The notes under the pieces: model-generated
What the model was told of the DNA's origin: nothing
Database searches by the model: none
Seen by the model: only the letters and a program-made list of their open reading frames with translations
Program-made: the position numbers and the translations under genes
Shown here: positions 26,068 through 34,427 of the stretch, piece by piece
Layout of the letters: every line of letters begins with the position of its first letter
Position numbering within the stretch: position 1 is the stretch's first letter
Assembly (NCBI RefSeq): GCF_013402875.1
Contig: NZ_CP058579.1
Location: forward strand, 2,976,001 to 3,040,000
DNA: 64,000 nucleotides
Direction of reading: 5' to 3'
Source: Halorarum salinum
GTDB taxonomy: Archaea; Halobacteriota; Halobacteria; Halobacteriales; Haloferacaceae

Positions 26068-27054
26068 ATGACCGTGTCCGACGCCGGCGGGTCCGACCCG
26101 GAGCCGCGCGAGGCCAGCCTCGTCGACGCCTTCACGACCGAACCGCTCGCGGGCAACGCCGCCGGCGTCGTGCCGGACGCCGAGGGACTCACCGACGAGC
26201 AGATGCAGGCGGTCGCGCGGGAGCTCTCCGTCAGCGAGACGGCGTTCCTGCGCCCGTCCGACGGGGCCGACCGCGCCGTCCGCTTCTTCACGCCGACGAC
26301 CGAGGTCGACCTCTGCGGGCACGCGACCGTCGCGGCACACGCCCGACTGTTCGAGACCGGCGCGATCGACGCGGGAACCCACACGCTGGGGACGAACGTG
26401 GGCGTCCTCGACGTCGAGGTGACCGACGGGGGGCGCGTCTGGATGACCCAGAACGAGCCGACGGTCCACGAGGTCGAGGCGTCCTACGAGCGGGTCGCCG
26501 ACGCGCTCGGCTGTGACCCGAACGCGCTCCTGGACGTGGGCGCGGACCTCCCGCTGGCGTACGCCAGCACCGGCCTCCCGTTCCTCGTCGTCCCGGTGAA
26601 CTTCCTCGAACAACTCGGCAGCGCGTCCCCCGATCCGGGTGCCGTCGAGGAACTGGCCGCGGAGTTCGACGCCGCCGGCGTGTACGCGTTCACGTTCGAC
26701 GCGCTCGGCGCGGACTCCACGCTCCACGGCCGCTGTTTCGCCCCCGGCGCGGGCATCCCGGAGGACCCCGTGACCGGCACGGCCTCCGGCGCGTGCGGCG
26801 CGTACCTCGACCACTTCGCCGCCTTCGACGGCGGCGAGGACGGCGTCGCGGAACGGGCCACGGACGACCCGTCCGGGAGCGGGACCCCGGAGGAGATGGT
26901 CTTCGAGCAAGGCCACTACGCCGACCGGCCGGGGACCGTGCGCGTCCGCGCCGCCGGCGGCGGCCCGCCGACCGTCGGCGGCGATGCGGTCACCGCGTTC
27001 GAGGGGACGATCAGGATCCCCCCGGACGAGGGGGACGACATCGTCGTCGCGTGA
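26068..27054 (+). CDS. PhzF-family isomerase
   Basis: A 328-residue protein of the PhzF/diaminopimelate-epimerase fold with two similar halves. Catalytic-site marks: the acidic residue in VSETAFLRP, FFTPTTEVDLCGHATVAAHA in the first half and DPVTGTASGACGAY in the second. PhzF proteins use a glutamate to move protons on small substrates. No phenazine genes are near, so the substrate is unknown and phenazine synthesis should not be inferred. An insertion rich in Glu, Asp and Gly (GGEDGVAERATDDPSGSG) precedes the last strands. Confidence 0.88.
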   Translation: MTVSDAGGSDPEPREASLVDAFTTEPLAGNAAGVVPDAEGLTDEQMQAVARELSVSETAFLRPSDGADRAVRFFTPTTEVDLCGHATVAAHARLFETGAIDAGTHTLGTNVGVLDVEVTDGGRVWMTQNEPTVHEVEASYERVADALGCDPNALLDVGADLPLAYASTGLPFLVVPVNFLEQLGSASPDPGAVEELAAEFDAAGVYAFTFDALGADSTLHGRCFAPGAGIPEDPVTGTASGACGAYLDHFAAFDGGEDGVAERATDDPSGSGTPEEMVFEQGHYADRPGTVRVRAAGGGPPTVGGDAVTAFEGTIRIPPDEGDDIVVA

Positions 27055-27203
27055 CCTCCGATTCGCCTCGGCGTCCGTCGGTTCGCGTCAGTCCGAACCC
27101 TCACCTCGCGACCGGCGGACGCGCCGTCGCCCGAGGGACACGTCCGCCCAGCGTACACTCGGGGGCGAGTAGTGCTTTCTCCGCCGCTGTGTGGGTCGGA
27201 ACC

Positions 27204-27213
27204 TTCTTTATCG
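27204..27213 (+). promoter_or_regulatory. TATA-like box of ppsA
   Basis: TTCTTTATCG, 26-35 bases before ATG 27239; fits a leaderless transcript. Confidence 0.6.
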
Positions 27214-27238
27214 AGTCGGCGGTCTCCACGAACACGAA

Positions 27239-29602
27239 ATGGCTGTACTTTGGCTGGACGACGTGTCGGCCGACGACCTGGAGACGGTCGGCGGCAAGGC
27301 GGCCTCGCTGGGCGAACTCACCGGCGCGGGCCTCCCGGTCCCGCCGGGCTTCGTGGTCACAGCAGGCACCTACCGGACGTTCATCGAGGAGGCGGGCATC
27401 GACGAGGAGCTGTTCGCCGCGATGGAGATCGACCCCGAGGACAGCGCCGAACTGAAGGCCGCCGAGGAGACCGCCCGCGAGCTCATCCTCGGAGCCGACC
27501 TCCCCGAGTCCGTCGCCGACGAGATCCTCGAGGCCTACCGCTCGATGGGCGGGGAGGAGGAGGCGTTCGTCGCCGTCCGCTCGTCTGCCACCGCCGAGGA
27601 CCTCCCCGACGCCTCGTTCGCCGGACAGCAGGAGACGTTCCTCAACGTGCGCGAGGAGGTGCTCGTCCAGCGCGTGAAGGAGTGCTGGGCGTCGCTGTTC
27701 TCCCAGCGCGCCATCTACTACCGCCAGCAGAAGGGGTTCCCGCACGACGAGGTCGACATCGCCGTCGTGGTCCAGCGGATGGTCGACGCGGACAAGTCCG
27801 GCGTCATGTTCACGAGCCACCCCTCGACCGGGGAGCCACGGATCATCGTCGAGGCCGCGTGGGGCCTCGGCGAGGCGGTCGTCTCCGGCTCGGTCTCGCC
27901 CGACAACTACGTCGTCGACCGCGAGACCGCCACCGTCGAGGAGGTGACGATCGCCGACAAGAAGGTGATGATGGAGAAGGACCCGGAGACGGGCGAGACC
28001 GTCGAGCGCGACGTCGAGGAGGACCGCCGCGAGAAACGCGTGCTCTCGGACGGCGAGATCGAACGCCTCGTCGAACTCGGCCGCCTCGTCGAGGACCACT
28101 ACGACACCCCCCAGGACGTCGAGTGGGCGATCTACGACGGGGACGTGTACATGCTCCAGTCGCGACCGATCACGACCATCTCGGAACCCGCCGGGGTCGA
28201 CGATCGCGACCGCGCCGGCGACGTGGCCGAGGAGGCGACCGGCGGCCCGGGGTCGGCCGGCAACGCGGGCTCGGCGGGCAAAACGTCCGAGGCGGCCGGT
28301 GCGACCGACGGCGGCAACGGCGACGACGACGTCCTGTTGCGCGGGCTCGGGGCCTCCCCCGGCATCGTCTCGGGGACGGTCAGGGTCGTCACGAAGCTCG
28401 ATCACCTCGACCAGGTCGCCGAGGGCGACGTCATCGTCACGGAGATGACGATGCCCGACATGGTGCCCGCGATGAAGCGGGCCGTCGGCATCGTCACCGA
28501 CGAGGGCGGGATGACCTCCCACGCGGCCATCGTCTCCCGTGAACTCGGCGTTCCGGCGGTCGTCGGCACCGGCTCCGCGACGCGGACGCTCGAGGACGGG
28601 ATGACGGTCACCATCGACGGCGACAAGGGAACGATCCGGAGGGGCTCGGCCGCCGAACGGGGGATCGAGGAGCACGAACCCGTGGAGGCGATGCGGCCGG
28701 AGACGCCCGTGAAGCCGATGACCGCGACGGAGGTCAAGGTGAACGTCTCCATCCCCGAGGCCGCGGAGCGTGCCGCCGCGACGGGCGCCGACGGCGTCGG
28801 CCTGCTGCGGATCGAGCACATGGTGCTCTCGCTCGGCAGGACCCCGGCGAAGTACATCGCGGACGAGGGCGCGGACGCCTACGTCCAGGAGCTCGTCGAC
28901 GGGATGCGGACCGTCGCGGAGGAGTTCTACCCGCGCCCCGTGCGCGCGCGGACGCTCGACGCGCCCACCGACGAGTTCCGGGAACTGGAGGGGGGCGAGG
29001 ACGAGCCCGCCGAACACAACCCGATGCTCGGCTGGCGGGGGATCCGCCGCTCGCTCGACAAGACCGACGTGTTCGAGAAGGAGCTCCGGGCGTTCCGGGA
29101 GCTGTGGGAGATGGGGTACGACAACCTCGAACTGATGCTCCCGCTCGTCAACGACGCCGAGGACGTCAGGCGGGCCAAGTCGATCATGCGCGACGTCGGC
29201 ATCGACGTGGACAAGCGCCGCTGGGGGGTGATGATCGAGACGCCCGCCTCGGCGCTCGCCATCGAGGACCTCGCGGCCGAGGACATCGACTTCGCCTCCT
29301 TCGGCACGAACGATCTCACCCAGTACACCCTCGCTGTCGACCGCAACAACAGCAACGTCGCCGGCCGGTTCGACGAACTCCACCCGGCCGTGCTGGAACT
29401 GATCGCCGAGGTCGTCGGCACGTGCCGCGAACTCGACGTCGACACGAGCATCTGCGGCCAGGCGGCCTCGAAGCCCGCGATGGTCGACTTCCTCGTCGAG
29501 GAGGGGATCACCTCCATCTCGGCGAACATCGACGCCGTGCGGGACGTCCAGCACGAGGTCAAGCGGACCGAGCAGAAGCTGGTGCTCGACTCGGTTCGCT
29601 GA
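27239..29602 (+). CDS. ppsA: phosphoenolpyruvate synthase
   Basis: A 787-residue pyruvate, water dikinase making PEP from pyruvate and ATP for gluconeogenesis. Order of domains: ATP-grasp nucleotide domain (1-about 310, with VGGKAASLGEL and VRSSATAEDLPDASFAGQQ), a low-complexity linker (about 316-363), the swivelling phosphohistidine domain with GGMTSHAAIVSRELG holding the catalytic His, and the C-terminal PEP-binding barrel (GLLRIEHMVLS, FGTNDLTQYTL, and the catalytic Cys in TSICGQAASKP). The linker of Gly/Ala/Asp is about 45 residues and longer than usual in bacterial enzymes. Start ATG 27239 (MAVLWLDDVSADD) matches the family N terminus. Confidence 0.95.
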   Translation: MAVLWLDDVSADDLETVGGKAASLGELTGAGLPVPPGFVVTAGTYRTFIEEAGIDEELFAAMEIDPEDSAELKAAEETARELILGADLPESVADEILEAYRSMGGEEEAFVAVRSSATAEDLPDASFAGQQETFLNVREEVLVQRVKECWASLFSQRAIYYRQQKGFPHDEVDIAVVVQRMVDADKSGVMFTSHPSTGEPRIIVEAAWGLGEAVVSGSVSPDNYVVDRETATVEEVTIADKKVMMEKDPETGETVERDVEEDRREKRVLSDGEIERLVELGRLVEDHYDTPQDVEWAIYDGDVYMLQSRPITTISEPAGVDDRDRAGDVAEEATGGPGSAGNAGSAGKTSEAAGATDGGNGDDDVLLRGLGASPGIVSGTVRVVTKLDHLDQVAEGDVIVTEMTMPDMVPAMKRAVGIVTDEGGMTSHAAIVSRELGVPAVVGTGSATRTLEDGMTVTIDGDKGTIRRGSAAERGIEEHEPVEAMRPETPVKPMTATEVKVNVSIPEAAERAAATGADGVGLLRIEHMVLSLGRTPAKYIADEGADAYVQELVDGMRTVAEEFYPRPVRARTLDAPTDEFRELEGGEDEPAEHNPMLGWRGIRRSLDKTDVFEKELRAFRELWEMGYDNLELMLPLVNDAEDVRRAKSIMRDVGIDVDKRRWGVMIETPASALAIEDLAAEDIDFASFGTNDLTQYTLAVDRNNSNVAGRFDELHPAVLELIAEVVGTCRELDVDTSICGQAASKPAMVDFLVEEGITSISANIDAVRDVQHEVKRTEQKLVLDSVR

Positions 29603-29842
29603 GCTCCGATTCCCGCTCCCCTCCCGCGTTTCCCCTCCGCGTGGCCGGCCAGCGACTGACCTCTCCACGTGGCGGTTCCTCGGCTGTCCGTTCGGCCCAT
29701 CTCGCGGTACGGGTGACGGACCGACGTCGGACCGCGTGGTCGAATCGGGCCCCACCCGGTCGCCGTCGAACCGCCCAGTGATTCGGATGCGACCGGCACC
29801 GAAGCGGAACCGCTAAACGGGGACCAACCGTTCGGTTCCGGT

Positions 29843-30925
29843 ATGCAGCCGTCGGTCGGCGAGCGTCGCTCGCAGTCGTTCGACCGGGTCCTGTCCTCGA
29901 TGTGCACGGAGCCACACCCCGCCGCGCGCGCCGCGGCGGAGGCCTTTCTCGCGTCGAACCCCGGCGACCCGGCCACCTACGACGCCGTCGCGGAACTGGA
30001 AGCGGAGGCGGTCGACCTGCTGGGGGAGCTGGCGGGACTCGCCGAGCCTCACGGCTACGTGACCAGCGGCGGTACGGAGGCGAACGTCCAGGCGGTCCAC
30101 GCGGCACGGAACCTGGCCGAGTCGGACGACCCGAACGTGGTCGCGCCGGAGTCGGCCCACTTCAGTTTCACCAAGGCGGCCGAACTCCTCGGGGTCGAGC
30201 TCCGGACCGTCCCCACCGACGGCGACCACCGGGCGGACGTCGACGCCGTCGCGGCCGCCGTCGACGCCGACACCGCGCTCGTGGTCGGCGTCGCCGGCAG
30301 CACCGAGTACGGGCGCGTCGACCCCATTCCGGCGCTCGCGGACCTCGCGAGCGACGCGGGGAGCCGGCTCCACGTCGACGCTGCGTGGGGCGGGTTCCAC
30401 CTCCCGTTCTCGGGCCACGACTGGGGCTTCGACGACGCGGCGGTTGACAGCCTGACCGTCGACCCGCACAAGGTCGGGCGGGCGGTGGTCCCGGCGGGCG
30501 GACTGCTCGCCCGCGACGCCCGGACGCTCGACGCGCTCGCGGTGGAGACGCCGTACCTCGAGACGCCGACGCAGGCGAGCCTGACCGGGACTCGTTCGGG
30601 CGCCGGCGTCGCCGCCGCTGCCGCCGCGCTCGAGGAACTGTGGCCCGACGGCTACCGGGCGGAGTACGAGCGGGCGATCGACCTCACGGAGTGGCTCGCG
30701 GTCGAACTCGGGGGGCGCGGCTATCCGGTCGTCGGCCCGGAACTGCCGCTCGTGGCCGTCGACCTCCCGGACGCGCTGTTCGAGGCGGTCCGCGGGGAGG
30801 GGTGGAAGCTCGCCGGAACCGGGACCGGCGAGGCCCGTATCGTCGTCATGCCGCACGTCGACCGGGGGACGCTCGAGTCGTTCCTCGACGCGCTGGACCG
30901 CTTGGCCGGAACCGTCGGAGTTTAA
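29843..30925 (+). CDS. mfnA: MfnA-type PLP decarboxylase (aspartate/tyrosine)
   Basis: A 360-residue group II PLP decarboxylase. The PLP lysine is in [15 protein letters not shown], the PLP-stacking region in [13 protein letters not shown] and the Asp ligand in HVDAAWGGF. MfnA makes tyramine for methanofuran in methanogens; in archaea without methanofuran, such as Thermococcus, the homologue decarboxylates aspartate to beta-alanine for coenzyme A. As haloarchaea lack methanofuran, the aspartate role is more likely here (inference). A GCTAAAC box about 25-31 bases before ATG 29843 fits a promoter. Confidence 0.9.
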   Translation: MQPSVGERRSQSFDRVLSSMCTEPHPAARAAAEAFLASNPGDPATYDAVAELEAEAVDLLGELAGLAEPHGYVTSGGTEANVQAVHAARNLAESDDPNVVAPESAHFSFTKAAELLGVELRTVPTDGDHRADVDAVAAAVDADTALVVGVAGSTEYGRVDPIPALADLASDAGSRLHVDAAWGGFHLPFSGHDWGFDDAAVDSLTVDPHKVGRAVVPAGGLLARDARTLDALAVETPYLETPTQASLTGTRSGAGVAAAAAALEELWPDGYRAEYERAIDLTEWLAVELGGRGYPVVGPELPLVAVDLPDALFEAVRGEGWKLAGTGTGEARIVVMPHVDRGTLESFLDALDRLAGTVGV

Positions 30926-30927
30926 CC
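30918..30927 (+). promoter_or_regulatory. TATA-like box overlapping the mfnA stop
   Basis: GAGTTTAACC includes the mfnA stop codon and lies 29-38 bases before GTG 30956, so the VTT gene may have its own promoter. Confidence 0.4.
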
Positions 30928-30955
30928 CCGCCGACCGCGATTCGCGAACGAACAC

Positions 30956-31570
30956 GTGTCCTCGCTTCCCGTGCTGGCCGTCGATCCAGCCCCTTCCGTC
31001 GCCGGCACCGCCGTCCTGTCGTCGCTCCTGCCGGAGTTCGGCTGGGTCTCCTCGCTCGTCGAGAGCGCGACCGGGTGGGGCGGGCTCGGGATCATCTTCG
31101 TCTACTCGTTTCTCATCGCGTTCGCGCTCCCGGGGGTGAGCGAGATCGTCCTTCTCGCGCCGCTCAACCTCGGGTTGAACGCGGAACTCCGCCTGCTGCT
31201 CATCGTCCTCGTCTCCGGCGTCGGGAAGGCGGTCGGGTCGGTGTTCGCCTTCCACATCGGGCAGGAGGCGAAGGAGGCCGGACCCATCGTCAGGTGGCTC
31301 GAGCGCTCCCGGTTCGACGTCATCGAGTGGTCACAGACGAAGACGGTCGACATCGCCCGCAAGTACGGCTACGCGGGGCTCGCGCTCGCGCTCTGCGTGC
31401 CCTTCTTCCCGGACACCATCTCCATCTACGCGTTCGCCGTCCTCGAGCGGGATTACTGGAAGTTCGCGCTCGCGACGTTCGCCGGGAGCGTCGGTCGTCT
31501 CCTCGTCACGCTCGGACTCTGGGGCGTCGGCAACAACGCGGTCGCGCTGCTCGACTCGTTCCCCCTGTAG
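30956..31570 (+). CDS. VTT-domain (DedA/YqaA-like) membrane protein
   Basis: A 204-residue membrane protein with four to five hydrophobic segments. The VTT domain features are visible: ALPGVSEIVLLAPLNLG in a re-entrant-like hydrophobic segment, the GVGKAVGS glycine helix, and YGYAGLALALCVPFFPDTIS, similar to the second re-entrant loop with its polar FPD. Relatives in bacteria recycle lipid carriers or keep membrane potential. Start is GTG 30956, 30 bases after mfnA. Confidence 0.83.
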   Translation: MSSLPVLAVDPAPSVAGTAVLSSLLPEFGWVSSLVESATGWGGLGIIFVYSFLIAFALPGVSEIVLLAPLNLGLNAELRLLLIVLVSGVGKAVGSVFAFHIGQEAKEAGPIVRWLERSRFDVIEWSQTKTVDIARKYGYAGLALALCVPFFPDTISIYAFAVLERDYWKFALATFAGSVGRLLVTLGLWGVGNNAVALLDSFPL

Positions 31571-31580
31571 CCGTCCGGAC

Positions 31581-31598
31581 CGGGGGGTCGAACCCCCG
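31581..31598. other. GC hairpin after the VTT gene
   Basis: CGGGGG and CCCCCG arms around a 6-base loop, 11 bases beyond the stop codon. It could act in mRNA 3'-end formation, but no U-run follows. Confidence 0.35.
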
Positions 31599-31831
31599 AA
31601 TCACGCCGAGTGCTCGTCGGACGGTCGCTCCGATTCCGCGTCCCGTCTCCCGGTTTCGTCGTCAGGGTCGGCGTCCCGGGGGCGTCCGGCCCCCGTGAAC
31701 CGTCGGGGTTCGACGGCGGCGCTCGCCTCGCGTTTCGAGCGGGACCGACGGCGGCCAGTCGGGGTTCGAGGGGGTATCGTGCCCCGTGGATTCGCGACCG
31801 AAACCCACGGACGGCGACCGGAATCGGAGAC

Positions 31832-32890
31832 CTAGCTCCCGTCCAGCGCCCTGTGGTGGACGCGGTATCCGCCCGGCGCTCCGACGACGTCGGTCACACC
31901 GTACAGACGGAGGGAGCGCTCCCCCTTCGTGACCACGCGGAAGTCGTAGTGCTGGGCGTCGTACTCCGGCCGCGCGTCCCGGCCGGCGAGGAACTCGCGG
32001 TGCTCGCGGAGCCGTCGCCGACCGCGCTCCTCGGCCAGCGCCGAAAGCCCCCCGAGCGCGTCCTCGAACGCCGCCGCGAACCCCGGGTTCCGCTCGACGC
32101 CGACGGAGTTCCGAGCGGCGGCCATCGCGGCGAGCGACGTCGTTCCCGTCCCCCAGAACGGGTCGAGCACCGTGTCGCCGTACGTGGAGAACATCGAGAC
32201 GAGTCGGTACGGGAGTTCGAACGGGAACGCGCCGGACCGGTCGCGGGGTGCCGCTTCGCCGAGCGTCTGGTCGACCCCCCGCAGGTCCTCCCACACGTCA
32301 GAGAACCACCGGTTCCGCTCCTCCCAGAAGTACGCGGCGCCGTACCGGTCCGCGTCGTGGGGCGGGAACTCACGGCGGCCGCCCCTCCGGAACACGAGCA
32401 CGTGCTCGTGTTCGAGCGTGACGTACGCGTTGGGCGGGAGCGTGCCCGAACCCATGAACTTGGTCGGGGAGTTGGTCGGCTTCCGCCAGAGGACGCCGGG
32501 AAGCTGATCGAACCCGAGCGCGGCGAACGCCTCGGCGATGCGAGCGTGGTTCGGGTACAGCCTGAACCGGCCGTCGAGCGACCGCGTGGCGTCGCCGACG
32601 TTGACGCAGGCGACCCCGCCGTCGACGAGCACCCGGTCGAGTTCGGCCCAGGCGTCCGCGAGCACCGCGTGCATCCGGTCGAACGCCTCGTCGCCGTCGC
32701 CGCTCGCCAGCGCCTCGCCGATCGCCGGCCGTAGTTCCGCGAACGGCTCGTCCCACTGCTCGATCATCGGGTACGGCGGCGACGTGACGACGAGGTCCAC
32801 CGAGTCGTCCGGAAGCGGCAACGCGCGGGCGTCGCCGACGCTCACGGCGTGTTCCGTCTCGCGCCGGGCCGGGAGGCGTGGGCCGCTCAT
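31832..32890 (-). CDS. orphan DNA methyltransferase, N4-cytosine type, probable CTAG specificity
   Basis: A 352-residue beta-class methyltransferase. Catalytic motif IV TSPPYP is at about residue 37 and the SAM-binding motif I DPFWGTGTTSLAA at about 248, the order of N4-cytosine enzymes. Target-recognition residues lie between (KFMGSGTLPPNAYVTLEHEH). From memory it resembles the widely conserved haloarchaeal orphan enzyme typified by HVO_0794 of Haloferax volcanii, linked to CTAG methylation; this needs a search. No restriction gene is adjacent. Its own stop codon lies in one of the few CTAG sites of the window. A minus-strand TATA-like GATTTAACC at 32915-32923 fits its start. Confidence 0.87.
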   Translation of the reverse strand: MSGPRLPARRETEHAVSVGDARALPLPDDSVDLVVTSPPYPMIEQWDEPFAELRPAIGEALASGDGDEAFDRMHAVLADAWAELDRVLVDGGVACVNVGDATRSLDGRFRLYPNHARIAEAFAALGFDQLPGVLWRKPTNSPTKFMGSGTLPPNAYVTLEHEHVLVFRRGGRREFPPHDADRYGAAYFWEERNRWFSDVWEDLRGVDQTLGEAAPRDRSGAFPFELPYRLVSMFSTYGDTVLDPFWGTGTTSLAAMAAARNSVGVERNPGFAAAFEDALGGLSALAEERGRRRLREHREFLAGRDARPEYDAQHYDFRVVTKGERSLRLYGVTDVVGAPGGYRVHHRALDGS

Positions 32891-32914
32891 CGAACGGGGA
32901 AGGTGACGCCCCCC

Positions 32915-32923
32915 GGTTAAATC
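32915..32923 (-). promoter_or_regulatory. TATA-like box of the DNA methyltransferase
   Basis: Minus-strand GATTTAACC, 25-33 bases before ATG 32890. Confidence 0.55.
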
Positions 32924-32986
32924 CGGCTATCGGCCCCGCGTCCCGCGGTCGGCGATCGCGACGTCACCCGTCTCACCCCGACGTCC

Positions 32987-33328
32987 CTACTCGTCGCACG
33001 CCTCGAGCCACTCCTCGGCCCAGCCCTCGATCTCGGCGAGCACCGGCCCCAGCGACTCCCCCTTCTCCGTCAGCGAGTAGAACGTGGCGACCGGCGCGTC
33101 CGGCTCCATCCGCCGGTGGACGAACCCCAGTTCCTGGAGGTCGTCGAGCACCCGCGAGAGGGTCCGCGCGCTGGCGTCGGTCGACCGCTTGAGCTCGTTG
33201 AACCGCTTCTCGCCCCCGCGGAGGTCGTGGAGGACGACGAGTCGCCACTGGGAGCCGAGCTGTTCGAGCGCGTCGATCACCGGGCACGGCCCGGACTCCT
33301 TCCCGACGGGTTCCGCTTCGACTGCCAT
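32987..33328 (-). CDS. HxlR-family transcriptional regulator
   Basis: A 113-residue winged-helix protein of the HxlR type. Characteristic pattern: CPVIDALEQLGSQWRLVVLH with an N-terminal cysteine that can sense redox or electrophiles, then RFNELKRSTDASARTLSRVL (recognition helix) and the wing VATFYSLTEKG. The C-terminal helix (GPVLAEIEGWAEEWL) makes the dimer. One Cys stands where HxlR members keep their sensing Cys; the other Cys is near the end. Targets unknown, and no adjacent divergent oxidoreductase is seen. Confidence 0.9.
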   Translation of the reverse strand: MAVEAEPVGKESGPCPVIDALEQLGSQWRLVVLHDLRGGEKRFNELKRSTDASARTLSRVLDDLQELGFVHRRMEPDAPVATFYSLTEKGESLGPVLAEIEGWAEEWLEACDE

Positions 33329-33387
33329 GGTCGCTGCTACGCCCGAGGGCTACATAGGAGTTCGGATCCGAACCGGGTATCAGACCG

Positions 33388-33657
33388 TTACTGCTCCCCG
33401 GCCCACGCCTTCAGCGCGTCGCGGACCGCGGCCAGGTCCTCCGGATCGCCCGCGTCGCGACGGTCGACGACCGTCCACCCCGCCGCCGCTTCGTATCCGA
33501 GGCCGAACAGCGTCCCGTCGACCTGCACCGCGAGCGCGCGGATCACGTCGTCCGCGACGCCCAGCGGGGCCGCCTCGACGATTGCCTCCGCCTCCCGGAG
33601 CGCGTCGAGCTCCGCGGCGCGGAGCGGGCGGCCCGGAAGCGATTTGATATAGCGCAA
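33388..33657 (-). CDS. small protein of unknown function
   Basis: An 89-residue acidic soluble protein, unrecognised. Alternating helices (AAELDALREAEAIVEAA) are followed by strands (LAVQVDGTLFGLGYEAAAGWTVVDRR). The only in-frame start is TTG 33657, six bases after the stop of the YbaK-like gene; no ATG or GTG exists in the frame between the upstream stop and the body of the protein. It is probably translated with the YbaK-like gene. Codon use is normal for the region, which argues for a true gene. Confidence 0.6.
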   Translation of the reverse strand: MRYIKSLPGRPLRAAELDALREAEAIVEAAPLGVADDVIRALAVQVDGTLFGLGYEAAAGWTVVDRRDAGDPEDLAAVRDALKAWAGEQ

Positions 33658-33663
33658 TGTGAT

Positions 33664-34140
33664 TTATCGGCCGTCGAAGGCGTCCACGGGCGTCGGATCC
33701 GCGAACCGTTCGAGTTCGTCCGGTTCGAGCGCGAACACGGCCGATGGCGTCCCCGCTGCGGCCCAGATGCGCTCGTGCGACCGGAGGGACCCGTCGAGGT
33801 ACACCGGCACGTCGGTCTCGTGGAGGAACGGCGGGACCCCGCCGATGCTCCACCCCGTGGCCGACTTCACCTCCTCCGGGCCGGCGGTCCCCACGGCGTC
33901 CGCGTCGAGTTCGGCGGCGAGTCGGTCCTCATCGACGCGGTTGTCACCGGCGGTCAGCACGACGATCGGTTCCCCGTCCGCGAGGAACACGAGGCTCTTG
34001 ACGATCTGTCCCACGTCACAGCCGACGGCCGCGGCCGCGTCCCGGGCGGTCTTGGTCCCCTCGGGGAACTCCTCGATCCGTGCCTCGAACCCGAGTTCCT
34101 CGTGCGTGCGCGTCGCGAATCGATCCGCCGTCGGATGCAT
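33664..34140 (-). CDS. YbaK/EbsC-family aminoacyl-tRNA deacylase
   Basis: A 158-residue protein of the YbaK/ProX editing family. The catalytic lysine is in VKSLVFLADGEP, followed by VVLTAGDNRVDEDRL and the conserved GGVPPF loop. Such proteins hydrolyse mischarged tRNA, often Cys or Ala on tRNA-Pro. Start ATG 34140 (MHPTADRF) was chosen because the upstream extension has no similarity and a minus-strand GTATTTCG lies about 24-32 bases before it. MetRS starts divergently 288 bases away. Confidence 0.88.
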   Translation of the reverse strand: MHPTADRFATRTHEELGFEARIEEFPEGTKTARDAAAAVGCDVGQIVKSLVFLADGEPIVVLTAGDNRVDEDRLAAELDADAVGTAGPEEVKSATGWSIGGVPPFLHETDVPVYLDGSLRSHERIWAAAGTPSAVFALEPDELERFADPTPVDAFDGR

Positions 34141-34396
34141 GGGGGAAGAAGGCGGTCTCTCGCCGAAATACCCGGCGAATCCGGCAGCCCCGGTCGTGGG
34201 GTTTACGTTCCCGCCCGACCTCACTCCGTTCCGTGATCGGACGCCCGCCGCCCCCGATGCGCGTGCGACCCTTCTAGCGGCGGGTGGAACGTTCGTCCCC
34301 GACGGTCCCGAACTCGGAAGCGGGGGATCGTGAACCCCGGCGCCCTCGAGGAACGGCCGACCGACCGACGGGCGAGGGGTTCGCCCGATTCGGCGG

Positions 34397-34402
34397 GCTT
34401 TA
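34397..34402 (+). promoter_or_regulatory. TATA-like box of metG
   Basis: GCTTTA, 26-31 bases before ATG 34428. Confidence 0.45.
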
Positions 34403-34427
34403 GGCCCGCATCCACGACAGGACAACC

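Noticed and set aside
26068-27054. PhzF considered evidence for phenazine biosynthesis
   Set aside because: No other phenazine genes are near; the family is broad.
31571-31605. T-arm-like sequence (GGGGGGTCGAACCCCCG) suggesting a tRNA end
   Set aside because: The loop is wrong for a T-arm, no acceptor, D or anticodon arms fit around it, and it lies right behind a protein gene. Treated as a simple hairpin.
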